Source of the DNA: Labilithrix luteola
GTDB lineage: Bacteria > Myxococcota_A > Polyangia > Polyangiales > Polyangiaceae
DNA: 64,000 nucleotides
Assembly: GCF_001263205.1 (NCBI RefSeq)
Contig: NZ_CP012333.1
Location: 5,247,001 to 5,311,000 of the forward strand
Reading direction: 5' to 3'
The notes beneath the pieces were generated by a model, which saw nothing but the letters and a program-made list of their open reading frames with translations, had not been told where the DNA came from and did not search any database. A program made the translations under genes and the position numbers. Position 1 is the first letter of the stretch. Each line of letters starts with the position of its first letter. This document shows positions 12,001 through 18,171 of the stretch, piece by piece.

Positions 12001-12740
12001 GCGATCTCGCGCGCTGGCGCAGCGATGGCAGGCTCCAGCACCTCGGGCGCACCGACTTCCAGGTGAAGATCCGCGGCTACCGCATCGAGCTCGGCGAGAT
12101 CGAGGTGGCGCTCGCGCACCATCCCGCGATCGCCGAGGTGGTGGTCGTCGCGCGGCCGGGACCTGGCGGGGTAGAGCGCTTGGTCGCGTATTTCGTCGCA
12201 CGGCCCGGTCACACTGTGCCCGCCGACAGCGCGCTTCGCACTGCGCTGCGTGAGAGCTTGCCCGACTACATGGTTCCGGCCGTGTTCGTCGCCCTTTCGC
12301 GGCTGCCGCTCACGCCGAACGGCAAGATCGATCGCCGCGCGCTGCCCGATGTTGCAACGTCCGGTGCTGACGGCGCTCTCGCCGGACGCGGCGCACCGCG
12401 CACGGCCTCGGAGCAGACGGTCGCTGCCGTCTGGCGCGAGCTACTCGGTGTCGAGCGCATTGATGTGCTCGACAACTTCCTCGACCTCGGCGGCCACTCG
12501 CTGCTCGTCATGCGCGCCGTGGCCGTGCTCGAAGCCCGCACCGGCAAGCGCGTGAGCCCGCGTGCGTTCATTTTCCAGACTCTCGAGCAGCTGGCGCGTG
12601 ACTATGAGGAGCCCACGCCGGATCCGCGTTCGGCGGGTGGCGGTTCGCAAACCGTCTCCGCGAAAGCCGCGAAGGCCGCGAAGTCAGGCAGCGGCGGACT
12701 GCTACGGCGTGTTCTGTCGGTACTGACCAGCAAGGTGTGA
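3..12740 (+). CDS. Hybrid NRPS-PKS megasynthase, 5' end outside window (A-PCP-KS-AT-ACP-AMT-C-A-PCP-C-A-PCP)
   Basis: The frame is open to the left edge and begins inside an adenylation domain (LKAGGAYLPLD-type motif), so the gene starts upstream. Domains by nucleotide: A1 to about 1290 (YTSGSTG about 246, NGKLDR about 1240); PCP1 with GGDSL near 1417; KS 1603-2890 with active-site ACSTS near 2118, EAHGTA near 2520 and KSNVGH near 2635; AT with GQGSQ near 3200, GHSVGE near 3450 and HAFHS near 3745 (malonyl-type); ACP with LGLDSL near 4455; class III aminotransferase 4990-6230 with PLP lysine in SYGK near 5745; C1 with HHIVLDG near 6705; A2 7660-9160; PCP2 GGHSL near 9300; C2 with HHMIWDG near 9882; A3 10860-12345; PCP3 GGHSL near 12490. 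By-eye ten-residue codes are DALWFGGTFK for A1 (close to the valine code) and DILQLGMVWK for both A2 and A3 (close to a glycine code). The ACP-AMT-C order is that of mycosubtilin synthetase. No KR and no terminal thioesterase or reductase is present, so release must lie elsewhere. Confidence 0.96.
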   Translation, partial: AILKAGGAYLPLDPGHPRDRLAFVLADAAAPALLTRRAHAASLGALAAHTIFVDEEHARQGAPHVAVAPRAVATDLAYVMYTSGSTGMPKGVQIEHTSIVRLVGQVDYVRLDTDTCFLHAAPLGFDASTLELWGPLLHGGRVALYLEPIPTGRGLARAIAKHGITTAWLTAALFNAVIDDDPLHLQGLRQLFTGGEALSPSHVRRALAALPDTELINGYGPTECTTFTTTFSIPRDTPEGARSIPIGRPIADTDVHVLDAAGARVALGDVGELYVGGRGVARGYLRRPELDAERFVADPFGGGGRLYRTGDLVRWRDDGTLDFVGRADQQVKIRGFRIELGEIEARLGALPEVLACAVAARDDGNGAKRLVAYVVPRGEAPTPLALRAALAKVLPDFMVPAVFMTLPALPLTANGKLDRAALPAPERRRPQLAQPMRAPKGPQEELICRVFAGALGLDEVGVLDGFFELGGDSLSAVRTIAQLREAGLPDVSVATFFAAATPAGLARAIADGSANGAAEPAVARDVRCTPLTPREPIAIIGMAGRFPGAADIEAFWANLCGGIESIRTFAKDDLDPSVSATLYGDPAYVPARGVLDGVELFDAAFFGISPLEAQLMDPQHRHFLEVSWQALEHSGYVPERVPGPVGVYGGMYNATYYQRHLAHRPDVTGRLSDLAVMLGNEKDYVTSRVAHRLGLSGPAVAVHTACSTSLVATAMAMDSLRNGGCDVALAGGVAITCPPRSGYLYQEGSMASPDGRTRAFDAKAAGTVFSDGVAVLVLRRLTDAIADGDTIYAVLLGAAVNNDGSERASFTAPSPVGQATVIAAAHDAAGIDARTLSYIEAHGTATPLGDPIEIEGLTRAFRRHTDDRGFCSIGSLKSNVGHMVIAAGAASVIKTALALSRRTLPPSVGFETPNPAIDFARSPFRVHTTLGPWPEPERGGRRRAGVSSFGFGGTNAHVVLEEAPATPPAVASLRPVQLITLSARSAPALADASSRLATYLAGEETAALADVAHTLHVGRRDFAHRRFVVAATCAEAARLLNEPDAARAGAREVGAELPEIAFLCPGQGSQYAGMGRGLYETEPAFRAAYDECADILEGLTGVDPRPQFFGDDAVALLATSLTQPAIFSLEYALARLWMSWGVRPTALIGHSVGELVCAALAGVMPLASAAGFVLERGRRMQELPAGAMLSVRMSAAALLPRLPAGVELAAENAPELCAVAGSIDAIAKLEAELAGIDVPARLLVTSHAFHSAMMDPVIEPLRARLEQVELRAPRIPILSTVSADWLSDEQALDPRYWATHLRKPVRFAPAVARLLDDPKRVLVEIGPRASLSALARQAVTGKRARPVAVPSLADAAERESEAVTAALGQLWTLGVAIDWAAVHAGESRRRVPLPTYPFERLRHWVDAPPSTSSSASRTAHAEPNPLPVEATVMPTTLQSRPSSAYTHEARKARLLGQVHQAVEDVSGLDVAGADPGSPWLELGLDSLTLTQLARQVQQSFGVKLTFRDVMERYPSVASLVAMLDEQLPPDESVAAPPSVAAPALASPPGVHLAGEQPAYVCQVIDAQLQIMAQQLAVLGGAPIAAMASAPAAAVAPPSVAAKAARNEDEPAAGPITYDVKKAFGAIARIHTRADELTAQQRARLDAFIARYTARTARSKAYTAEHRGHMADPRVVNGFRPLTKELTYQLVIERSRGSRLWDIDGNEYIDVLSGFGMNMFGWQPDFLREAVHAQVEAGYEIGPQHVLAGEVAKLFCEVTGADRAAFCNTGSEAVMGAMRVARTVTGRSTVAIFTGSYHGIFDEVIVRGTRKLKSIPAAPGILPESSQNMLVLDYGTPESLAILRERIGTLAAIVTEPVQSRRPDFRPVPFLRELRALTEASGTALIFDEVITGFRSHPRGAQGLFGIDADLASYGKVVGGGFSIGVIAGKRRFMDALDGGHWEYGDASIPTVGVTYFAGTFVRHPLALAAAKAALTHMRDAGPALQERLTARTAGMAEEINGVLAELGAPLALKTFASLWRHTFTEEVPYGDLFYAMLRDRGIHVLDNFPCFLTTAHSDDDLRAIVRAYREAAAEMQAAGFFPSARPAVSVPETVAPGVSRTVPSTEPQREIWLAARLGPEASLAYNESISLNLRGELDVGALRQAVRALPARHDALRSTFAGDGLTVSIAIEPPPLDVPLHDLAGVSDTERDATFAAICERHVSEPFDLEHGPLVRAELVRLAADHHVLVFTGHHIVLDGWSFWVIVKDLAALYAQHTGARAASLSAAPSFADYAVEQAAGADSPEVRANERWWTEQFSGAVPGLELPTDRPRPIVRTQTAGRHDHVLSSDLVAAVKKLGAQHGASLFATLLAGFDALLFRLTGQSDVVVGIPAAGQSASGQDGLVGHCVSMLPLRARMTRTQPFTELLAAARGTMLDAYDHQEITLGRVLQVLPIARDPGRLPLISVIFNIDQALTSESHSIPGLALELASNARRYETFELFINAVDCGPAGMRLECQYNAGLFDEATIARWLASFESLLRSAVNEPALPLGRLAVVSPEERRTLARWNQTEAPYPREARIEELIAASARRVPERVAVRTGAAALTYGELAVRAEAVSSALRTMGIGSGDRVGLMTERNIHLLPALVGTLGAGATYVPLDPGFPADRLAFMIEDARVAVIVTTRTVATRMAGAVGRTPLLCLDEPLPDAESGAAPPPRAADDAYVIYTSGSTGKPKGVRLQHRNVVNFLHGIAREPGLREDDVLLAVTTLSFDIAVLELVLPLVVGAEVILAQRDEVVDGGALRRLIETHRVTVMQATPTTWRLLLDAGWRGGSTFRALCGGEALPRDLAVALQPIVGELWNMYGPTETTVWSTVHLVTNGVTNASGPILIGHPIANTTVHILDEDRQPVPIGVVGELYIGGDGVARGYLDRPELTAERFVSDPFRVDPDARMYRTGDLGRFRNGGQLECLGRTDFQVKLRGYRIELGEIEAALTGHPGILQAVVTTREDRPGDVRLIAYIVPREGAPADDALRIHLTQTLPDYMVPQRFVTLTALPLTPSGKVDRKALPAPGGAATAGRAQGPAVLPRTPTEERVARAFAETLALPRLDVHDDFFALGGHSLLAAQMTARLGRELGRTVPMGVAFEHPTVARLAAWLDGATAHEAALRVPRRDDAGPAPLSLMQQRVWYLEQLQLGRTVFHVPSAHRLRGAIDEGAFGRAFDEMVRRHDVLRTVIAVVGDAPAQRVLPSVPVMLWPAEELSAMGPEERERELTRRLEDEIARPFDLSRGPLFRARMYRLAADDHVLFFMPHHMIWDGWSFDIFYEEMAALYGAYQRGEEPARPAPAVSYGDFAAWHREWMAGPELARQIGFWRDHLAGAPDRLDLPEDFPRPSRQSGEGATAWLSLRPELTNGLREVGLREGATLFMTLLSAWALLLYRVTGQREVLVGTPVRGRNQPELENVMGFFVNALPLRLHVDPERSFLELMRDVRTEVIDVFGYQDVPFEHLVRVLDVPRDESRFPIYQAFFSYQDARHRPGTWGNLVQKNVPVFQPSAAQDVALWFLDGVDGLVGGLNYNTDIIEPATAGLLRARYLALVEAIVRDPTAPVRTMLAVPEAEHAELTRLSAGSAAVPVSPSAPSLAALLVPSVAIHGERIAVRYCGQSMTYAELGRRAARVTAALRDGGIGRGDVIALHFERSPAMLAALLGVAAAGATYLPLDPHFPADRLRFMLADARARLVLADGDAGELGLDPERVLRVDAGLTGLAGLAGKGGTGLDAGPAGPDDAAYLIYTSGSTGRPKGVLVPHRAVVSFLDAMRVAPGLATRDRLAAVTTLSFDIAVLELLLPLTVGAEIVLATREEATDGDALRKLLDDTNATTMQATPATWRLLLEAGWRGGSGFKALCGGEALPADLAEALLERTGQLWNMYGPTETTVWSTCSHIEAGQGTITIGKPIAGTSAWVLDEMGKPAPIGVPGELYLGGSGVALGYHDRPELTAERFVVDPFSTDPAARLYRTGDLARWRSDGRLQHLGRTDFQVKIRGYRIELGEIEVALAHHPAIAEVVVVARPGPGGVERLVAYFVARPGHTVPADSALRTALRESLPDYMVPAVFVALSRLPLTPNGKIDRRALPDVATSGADGALAGRGAPRTASEQTVAAVWRELLGVERIDVLDNFLDLGGHSLLVMRAVAVLEARTGKRVSPRAFIFQTLEQLARDYEEPTPDPRSAGGGSQTVSAKAAKAAKSGSGGLLRRVLSVLTSKV

Positions 12741-12934
12741 GCGTCTACTTCGTCGCGACGTCGTCGCGTACGAGCTCTCGCCGTCGTAGACCGGCATCTT
12801 GTTGAGGATCGCGTGGCGCGGCCGTGAGCCGAACGCCGACACTCGGGATACGCCAACCGTTCTTGGATATGCGCGCGGCTACGTCGATGAACCCCACGGT
12901 CGCATCTTAACAGAAAAGGGCGCCGCTGCTCCTG

Positions 12935-13861
12935 GTGGTTATGCTCCTGCGCGCGATGGCTGCGTCCATTCACCTCGAGCCCGCCGCCGCCTTCGAAGCG
13001 TGGAAGATTCAGGCGGTCACCCACCAGCTCGTGGACCACCCGCTGTTGCAGCTCGACGCACTCGTCGCGCTCGGCAAGCGGCTGGAGAGCCGTCGGTTGG
13101 TGCGGACCCACAGCGACGACGCGACCGCCGGCTCGAGCTTCGCGGACGCGCCGCTGCTCCACCCCAACGCGAAGAGCGCCGAGGAGACGCTCGCGGGCAT
13201 CGCCGAGGCCAGAGCATGGATGTCGCTGCTCAACGTCCAGGCCGACCCGATCTACCGCCGGCTCGTCGACGAGGTGCTCGATGCGGTCCGCCCGGCGGTG
13301 GAGGCCCACGATCCGGGCATGTGCTATCGCGCCGGCTGGATCTTCGTGTCATCGCCCGGCGCGGTGACTCCGTTCCACATCGATCACGAGCACAACCTCA
13401 TCATGCAGATCCGCGGCAAGAAGCGCCTCTACGTCTGGGATCCGTTCGACCGCGAGGTGGTCTCGGAAGAGGCGCAGGAGCTGTTTCACGACCAGCACTC
13501 CCGCGAGCTCGTGACGTGGAACGAGGCCTTCCGCGGCCGCGCCCGCGTCTTCGACCTGGTCCCGGGCCTGGGCGGCTACATGCCTTCGACCTCGCCACAC
13601 ATGGTCGAGAACGGCGACGAGCCGTCGATCACCATTAGCTTCACCTACTACACGGATTCGACGCGCCAGCGCGAGCTGCTCTACCGCGGTAACGCGCGCC
13701 TGCGGCGGCTCGGCGTACGCCCGCGCGCCATCGGCGCCTCGCCGGCGCGCGACAAGATCGCGACCGCCCTTCTCTTGGGATATGCCACCGCCCGCGCCGC
13801 CGTACGCCGCGCCTTCGGGCGGGGAGTCCGCGACAACTCGCAGCGATACGCACCGGCCTGA
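12935..13861 (+). CDS. Cupin-8/JmjC-like Fe(II)/2-oxoglutarate oxygenase
   Basis: This is a 308-residue soluble protein with a double-stranded beta-helix signature. A HIDHEHN segment (His-x-Asp metal ligands, around residue 149) is followed about 65 residues later by SPHMVEN, which supplies the distal His. The pattern GGYMPSTSPHMVEN and the following ITISFTYYT strand are typical of cupin-8 hydroxylases, a family that includes peptide and amino acid beta-hydroxylases. The gene begins 195 bp after the synthase on the same strand, so a tailoring role on the peptide-polyketide is plausible but inferred. The outermost start is GTG 12935; ATG 12941 and ATG 12956 are alternatives, and an AAAAGGG stretch at 12914-12920 could act as ribosome binding site. 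The C-terminal 60 residues are basic and Ala/Arg-rich. Confidence 0.8.
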   Translation: MVMLLRAMAASIHLEPAAAFEAWKIQAVTHQLVDHPLLQLDALVALGKRLESRRLVRTHSDDATAGSSFADAPLLHPNAKSAEETLAGIAEARAWMSLLNVQADPIYRRLVDEVLDAVRPAVEAHDPGMCYRAGWIFVSSPGAVTPFHIDHEHNLIMQIRGKKRLYVWDPFDREVVSEEAQELFHDQHSRELVTWNEAFRGRARVFDLVPGLGGYMPSTSPHMVENGDEPSITISFTYYTDSTRQRELLYRGNARLRRLGVRPRAIGASPARDKIATALLLGYATARAAVRRAFGRGVRDNSQRYAPA

Positions 13862-13863
13862 GC

Positions 13864-14874
13864 TCACCAGGCGGCGCGGCGCGACACTCGGCTAAGCGCG
13901 AGCCGGAAGCGAAGCTGCCGTGCGGTCTCATCGATGTTCATGTTCATGCGCTTGACGTCGAAGGGATTCATCGCGTCGGGCCGATTCACTCCTCCGTAGT
14001 TCGAGAAGGCGATTCGATAACCTTCATCCTTGGCGCACCGAATGGTCGTCGCCGAGAACGTGGTGACGCTTCCGACCGGGTAGGCGAGGACGTCGGAGGT
14101 CAGGTTCCGCGCCTTCAGTTGCTCCCGCGATTCGCGGCATTCTGCACGCTGCTGCTCCGCCGTCATGGCGGCGAGGATTCCGTGGCTATGCGTGTGCGAG
14201 CCGATCGACATGCCCGCGTCCTTCATTTCCTGCGCCTCCTGCCAGGACATGAACTGCCGGTCTTCCGCTTCGTCAGGTACCCGCAGCTCGCACGCCTCTT
14301 CGACGGCCGCCAGAAAGCAGGAGAGATCGGCGTTGCTTCGCGTGTACAGGCGCAAGATGGTCTGGATCGCCAGGTCTGGGGCGTCGCGATCGACTTCGAC
14401 GGCGACGCGTTTCGGATATTCGAGCTTCAGCGTGGAGCGCCGAGACTTCCGGATGACGTAGGCGACCTGGTCCCACCAAGAAAGCCGCCGGCTATCCATG
14501 TAGTGGGTGGATACGAAGAACGTCGCCGAGAGGCCGTGGGACTTCAGGATCGGAAAGGCGTGGTCGTAGTTGTCGCGATACCCGTCGTCGAAGGTAACGG
14601 CTACGCGGAAGTGCCGTAGCTTGGTTGGATTGAGGATCACGTCGGTGAGCTCGTCGGCAGTGACAACCGAGTGACGCCGCTTGAGCATCCCCATCTGCTC
14701 GTCGAACTCCTCGGGCGTCGCTTCGATCACCGCCTTGTCGTAACGGTGGCCGTCCGGCGACAGGACGCGATGGTAGACGAGCACGGCGAGCGCCGGCCGC
14801 GCGCCTGCGCGCTCGAGGAGCTGCAGCAGGCCCGCGCGCGACGCAACGGAGGTTGCGAGCCCCCTTCGATTCAT
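13864..14874 (-). CDS. Polysaccharide deacetylase (NodB-type)
   Basis: A 336-residue protein with NodB-homology motifs: TFDDGYRD (motif 1, catalytic and metal-binding Asp), GSHTHSHG (His-x3-His zinc site) and AYPVGS. Such proteins de-N-acetylate GlcNAc-type sugars in polysaccharides. The start ATG 14874 was chosen because it lies only 4 bp after the stop of the upstream fusion gene; the longer open frame would run back into that gene. It therefore sits last in a three-gene minus-strand unit with a glycosyltransferase and the Gfo/Idh-SDR fusion. No signal peptide is evident, so it may act on cytoplasmic or lipid-linked intermediates. It ends 2 bp from the convergent oxygenase gene. Confidence 0.87.
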   Translation of the reverse strand: MNRRGLATSVASRAGLLQLLERAGARPALAVLVYHRVLSPDGHRYDKAVIEATPEEFDEQMGMLKRRHSVVTADELTDVILNPTKLRHFRVAVTFDDGYRDNYDHAFPILKSHGLSATFFVSTHYMDSRRLSWWDQVAYVIRKSRRSTLKLEYPKRVAVEVDRDAPDLAIQTILRLYTRSNADLSCFLAAVEEACELRVPDEAEDRQFMSWQEAQEMKDAGMSIGSHTHSHGILAAMTAEQQRAECRESREQLKARNLTSDVLAYPVGSVTTFSATTIRCAKDEGYRIAFSNYGGVNRPDAMNPFDVKRMNMNIDETARQLRFRLALSRVSRRAAW

Positions 14875-14878
14875 CCCA

Positions 14879-16915
14879 CTAGCGTAGGGCAGCAACGCGG
14901 CGGATGCCTTCCAACACACCAACGCGCGGCTGCCACCCGAGGAGCGTGAGCGCGCGATCGCTCTCACAATGAAGGCGCGCGAGCGCCGACTTCAGCCGGT
15001 AGAGCGCGATGGGGGAGGGGCGACCGAGCGCACCGAGGGGCACCTCACTGAGCTTCCCGAGCGCAAAGACCACGGTGCGAGGTACCTTGATCACAGCGGC
15101 GCCACCGCCCGCGAGGCCGAGGACGTCGGCCTGTGTGAGCTGCGCATCATCGATGACGTGAATGATCTCGCCGTGCGTGAGCTTCGTCGTCATCGCTGCC
15201 AGGATCGCATCGACGACGTCGTCGATGTAGACGAGCGGCAGCTCGAGCTTCCCGTCGCCGAGAATGAGCCACGTTCCGCCGGCCCGTCGCGCGACGGCAC
15301 CGTTGACGATCGGAATGCCGCCGCCGAAGATCTGGCCGGGCCGGAGGATCACGCACGGTAGTCCGGCCTTGGCCGCCTCCGTGACCTTGCGCTCGGCCTC
15401 GAGCTTCGCTCGGGTGTACGCGCCCCGTTCCCCAGCGCGGGGCTCCAGCGCAGCGGTCTCGGCGACGACGGGGAGCCCGCTCGAGCCCGCCCAGTCGACG
15501 ACCGACATCGACGAGATATGAACGAGCTGTTCGACCCCGTGCTTTTTGCACGCATCGATCACGTTCTGGGTGCCCATCACCGTCCCGCCGAGGTGCTCGG
15601 GCCAGCCTCCCTTCATCGACGCGCCGGCGTGGATGACTGTCGTTGCTCCGGCAAGGGCGCGGTCGACCGCAGCACGATCACCGAGGTTGCCGAAGCAGTA
15701 CTCCACGCCCGCGATAGGTCGCTCGGGGATGCGGCGCACGAAGAGGCGGACCCTCTTGCCCTCCCCGACCAGGCGCTTCACCAGCGCCGAGCCGAGCGAG
15801 CCAGAGGCGCCGGTGACGACGATAGGGATCGCGGCCGATGTCGAAAACGTGGCGAGCCGCGCGGCGTGGTCCGCCTCGGCGGCGCGGGCCACCTGCTCGA
15901 CGAACGGGATGATCGCGACCGCTTCTTCGGCGCTGACCGGCGGCGGCGTTCCCACGTCGAGACTGCGGTAGAACGCGGCCACGAGGTCTCGCAGGCCCTG
16001 ATAGGCACGGACGTCCTTGCGCACGAATTTCCACACGCCGATCGGCACGTCGATGAGCGGCTGGATGGAATCGGTGAACGCATTGACGAGACGCTCCGCA
16101 GCCTTGGGCAGCGGGGTCGAGCTGCGTTTGCCGTGGAACATCGCGAAGAGGTCGACGCGCAGCACGGCCTTCGTGCCGTGGATGATCATCTGACTCTGCA
16201 TCGGCCTGACGTTCCAGGTCAGCTGGAACTGTCCGAGTCCGCGCTTGCAGCGCACGAGGGTGCGCCATTCGTCGAACGCGAGGTTGGGGTCACCGCCCAG
16301 GCTTCGCCACTCGCCCGAGACCGCCTCGATGGGGCCGAGCAGCGCCTGCAGCAGGTACATGCAGTGGACGCCCAGATCGCGATACGCGTAGCCAGCGCTG
16401 CGGTACCACGGCGGGAGCGGCCCGCCTTCGTAGGGCGGGTACTCGGAGCCGCGGAGGATGTCGACCGAGACCACCTCACCTAGCTTGCCTGCCCGCACCG
16501 CGTCGAGCGCGCGCTTGACCTGCGGGTCGAAGAGGAGCGAGTGGTTCACGCAGACGGTGAGCCCCTTGCGCATCGCGAGCTCGGCGATCCTTTTGCCCTC
16601 GGCCTCGTCTTCCGAGATCGGCTTCTCGACGAGGACGTGGCATCCGCGCTCGAGCGCCGCGAGCGCAACGGGAACATGCGCCGACGGAGGGGTGAGGACA
16701 TGGATGACGTTCGCGCCGGCCTTGTCGACCAGCGCGTCGAGGGACGGATACGCGTTCGTCTGCAGCCTCTTCGCGGTCGCCTCGGCGCGTGCCGGGTCGA
16801 GGTCCGTGACGCCTACGAGCTCGACGAGCCCAGGTAGCGCGTTGACCGCGTGGATATGAAACTCGCTGATGCTACCGGCTCCGACGATGCCGGCCCGAAA
16901 GCGTGCGCTCGTCAT
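14879..16915 (-). CDS. Fusion of Gfo/Idh/MocA oxidoreductase and extended SDR (sugar epimerase/dehydratase-like)
   Basis: A 678-residue protein made of two NAD(P)-binding enzymes. Residues 1 to about 335 carry a Gfo/Idh/MocA fold: the Rossmann motif GIVGAGSIS near the N-terminus, the EKP motif in VLVEKPISED, and VCVNHSLLFD. Residues about 345-678 carry an extended SDR: VTGASGSLG, ISSMSVVDW and the catalytic YTRAK (Tyr-x3-Lys), with a late LGWQP segment typical of NAD-dependent epimerases. The pair suggests two consecutive redox or epimerisation steps on a nucleotide sugar for the polysaccharide; the substrate cannot be told. The start ATG overlaps the stop of the upstream glycosyltransferase (ATGA), which implies translational coupling. 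Confidence 0.88.
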   Translation of the reverse strand: MTSARFRAGIVGAGSISEFHIHAVNALPGLVELVGVTDLDPARAEATAKRLQTNAYPSLDALVDKAGANVIHVLTPPSAHVPVALAALERGCHVLVEKPISEDEAEGKRIAELAMRKGLTVCVNHSLLFDPQVKRALDAVRAGKLGEVVSVDILRGSEYPPYEGGPLPPWYRSAGYAYRDLGVHCMYLLQALLGPIEAVSGEWRSLGGDPNLAFDEWRTLVRCKRGLGQFQLTWNVRPMQSQMIIHGTKAVLRVDLFAMFHGKRSSTPLPKAAERLVNAFTDSIQPLIDVPIGVWKFVRKDVRAYQGLRDLVAAFYRSLDVGTPPPVSAEEAVAIIPFVEQVARAAEADHAARLATFSTSAAIPIVVTGASGSLGSALVKRLVGEGKRVRLFVRRIPERPIAGVEYCFGNLGDRAAVDRALAGATTVIHAGASMKGGWPEHLGGTVMGTQNVIDACKKHGVEQLVHISSMSVVDWAGSSGLPVVAETAALEPRAGERGAYTRAKLEAERKVTEAAKAGLPCVILRPGQIFGGGIPIVNGAVARRAGGTWLILGDGKLELPLVYIDDVVDAILAAMTTKLTHGEIIHVIDDAQLTQADVLGLAGGGAAVIKVPRTVVFALGKLSEVPLGALGRPSPIALYRLKSALARLHCESDRALTLLGWQPRVGVLEGIRRVAALR

Positions 16916-18114
16916 CTTCTCTTCTCGCTTCTCGCTCCACGTTTCGTCTTAGCAGCGCCGTCGACGATGTGAGCGATGGAAGCCACCCGATTCGGCCAAG
17001 TCTCGGCGGCCATCGATGTCGAACGCTCTCGCCTCTTCGCCGCAGAGTCTTCGGCGAGCGCTCGCTCGATCGCAGCGACGTACTCATCGCCGGTCTCCGC
17101 GATCGCGCAGCAGTGCGCGTAGCGGCGAACCTCGGGGACCGCGGTGGACACCACCGGCAGCCCCGCCGAAAGGTACTCGCGCAGCTTGATGGGGTTGACG
17201 AACTTCATGCGCTCGTCGATGCGGTAGGGAATGATGCCGACGTCCATGCCCTTGCAGTACGCGGGGAGCAGGTCGTGCGGCTTCCTGCCCAGCAGGTGAA
17301 CGTTGGCGAGGCCGGCGATCGCGCCGACGTCGTCGAGCTGCTGGCCGATGAGCGCGATGCTCCACGACGGTCGCGCGCGCGCGACATGGGCGACGAGATC
17401 GAGGTCGACCCAGTCTCGCAGTGTGCCGTAGAAGCCGATGACCGGCCTGGGCAGCGCGGCGATGTCCGCGGGGACGACGGTTGCGTCGTCGAGCGCGCCG
17501 GCAAAGAGCGCGTGATCCACGCCGTGGGGCGCGAGATACGTTGCTGCATTGAGCGGGCGCTTCGCCTCCGCGAGCTCACTGTTGATGGCGAAGACGCAGT
17601 CGACCTTCGCGAGCAATGCGCTCTCCGCCCTCACCGTCTCGTCGCGATCGAGGTGCGCGAACATCGACCACTCGTCGACGCAGTAGTACACCGCGAGCGA
17701 CTCACCGAGGAGCCCTACGTAGTCCGCGACGTTGGGCAGGAACGTCCAAAGGTGGAAGTCCTCGAGGCCGAGTCGCCATCGCAGGCCGGCGATCGTGGCG
17801 CGGAGGATCGCTTGGTTTACGCGTCGCGCCGCTGCACTGTGCGGCAACGGAAGCACCACCGGCGAAAACACCCAGAGATCGTTCTCGACGTTGATGGGGC
17901 CGCGCGTCACCTCGCCGAGCTTGCGGCGGATCTTGCCGAGATCCCGGTCGCTCGAGAGCTTCGGCGTTCGCGTCCCGATCGAGTTGAGCCAGAGCACGCG
18001 GCGCGTCCTGGCGAGCTCGCGGAGCACGTGATGGTTCGATGTCGGGTCTTCGTGCCAGTCCTTGGCAAATGCGATGATTCCGGGGCGCGTCAATGGACGA
18101 AGAAAACTAATCAC
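16912..18114 (-). CDS. Glycosyltransferase, GT-B family (group 1-like)
   Basis: A 400-residue cytoplasmic protein with the two-domain GT-B layout. The C-terminal half contains RPVIGFYGTLRDWVDLDLV and the donor-binding segment NPIKLREYLSAGLPVVST, where the PIKLREYL-x2-G pattern is typical of transferases that use nucleotide-activated sugars. The N-terminal half has the acceptor-side segment VLWLNSIGTR. It is the first gene of the three-gene minus-strand unit and overlaps the next gene by 4 bp. The start is GTG 18114. The acceptor and sugar are unknown; a role in assembling the exopolysaccharide repeat unit is inferred from context. Confidence 0.85.
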   Translation of the reverse strand: MISFLRPLTRPGIIAFAKDWHEDPTSNHHVLRELARTRRVLWLNSIGTRTPKLSSDRDLGKIRRKLGEVTRGPINVENDLWVFSPVVLPLPHSAAARRVNQAILRATIAGLRWRLGLEDFHLWTFLPNVADYVGLLGESLAVYYCVDEWSMFAHLDRDETVRAESALLAKVDCVFAINSELAEAKRPLNAATYLAPHGVDHALFAGALDDATVVPADIAALPRPVIGFYGTLRDWVDLDLVAHVARARPSWSIALIGQQLDDVGAIAGLANVHLLGRKPHDLLPAYCKGMDVGIIPYRIDERMKFVNPIKLREYLSAGLPVVSTAVPEVRRYAHCCAIAETGDEYVAAIERALAEDSAAKRRERSTSMAAETWPNRVASIAHIVDGAAKTKRGARSEKRR

Positions 18115-18171
18115 GCACGCCTCCGGTCGCGTGACCTTGTCGCCTCTTGAAAGTCTCCTTACGTCTCCTGC

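Noticed and set aside
12741..12934. A minus-strand protein-like stretch (ILNKMPVYDGESSYAT) in the gap after the synthase
   Set aside because: It is only about 25 codons, with no start or wider similarity that I can recognise.
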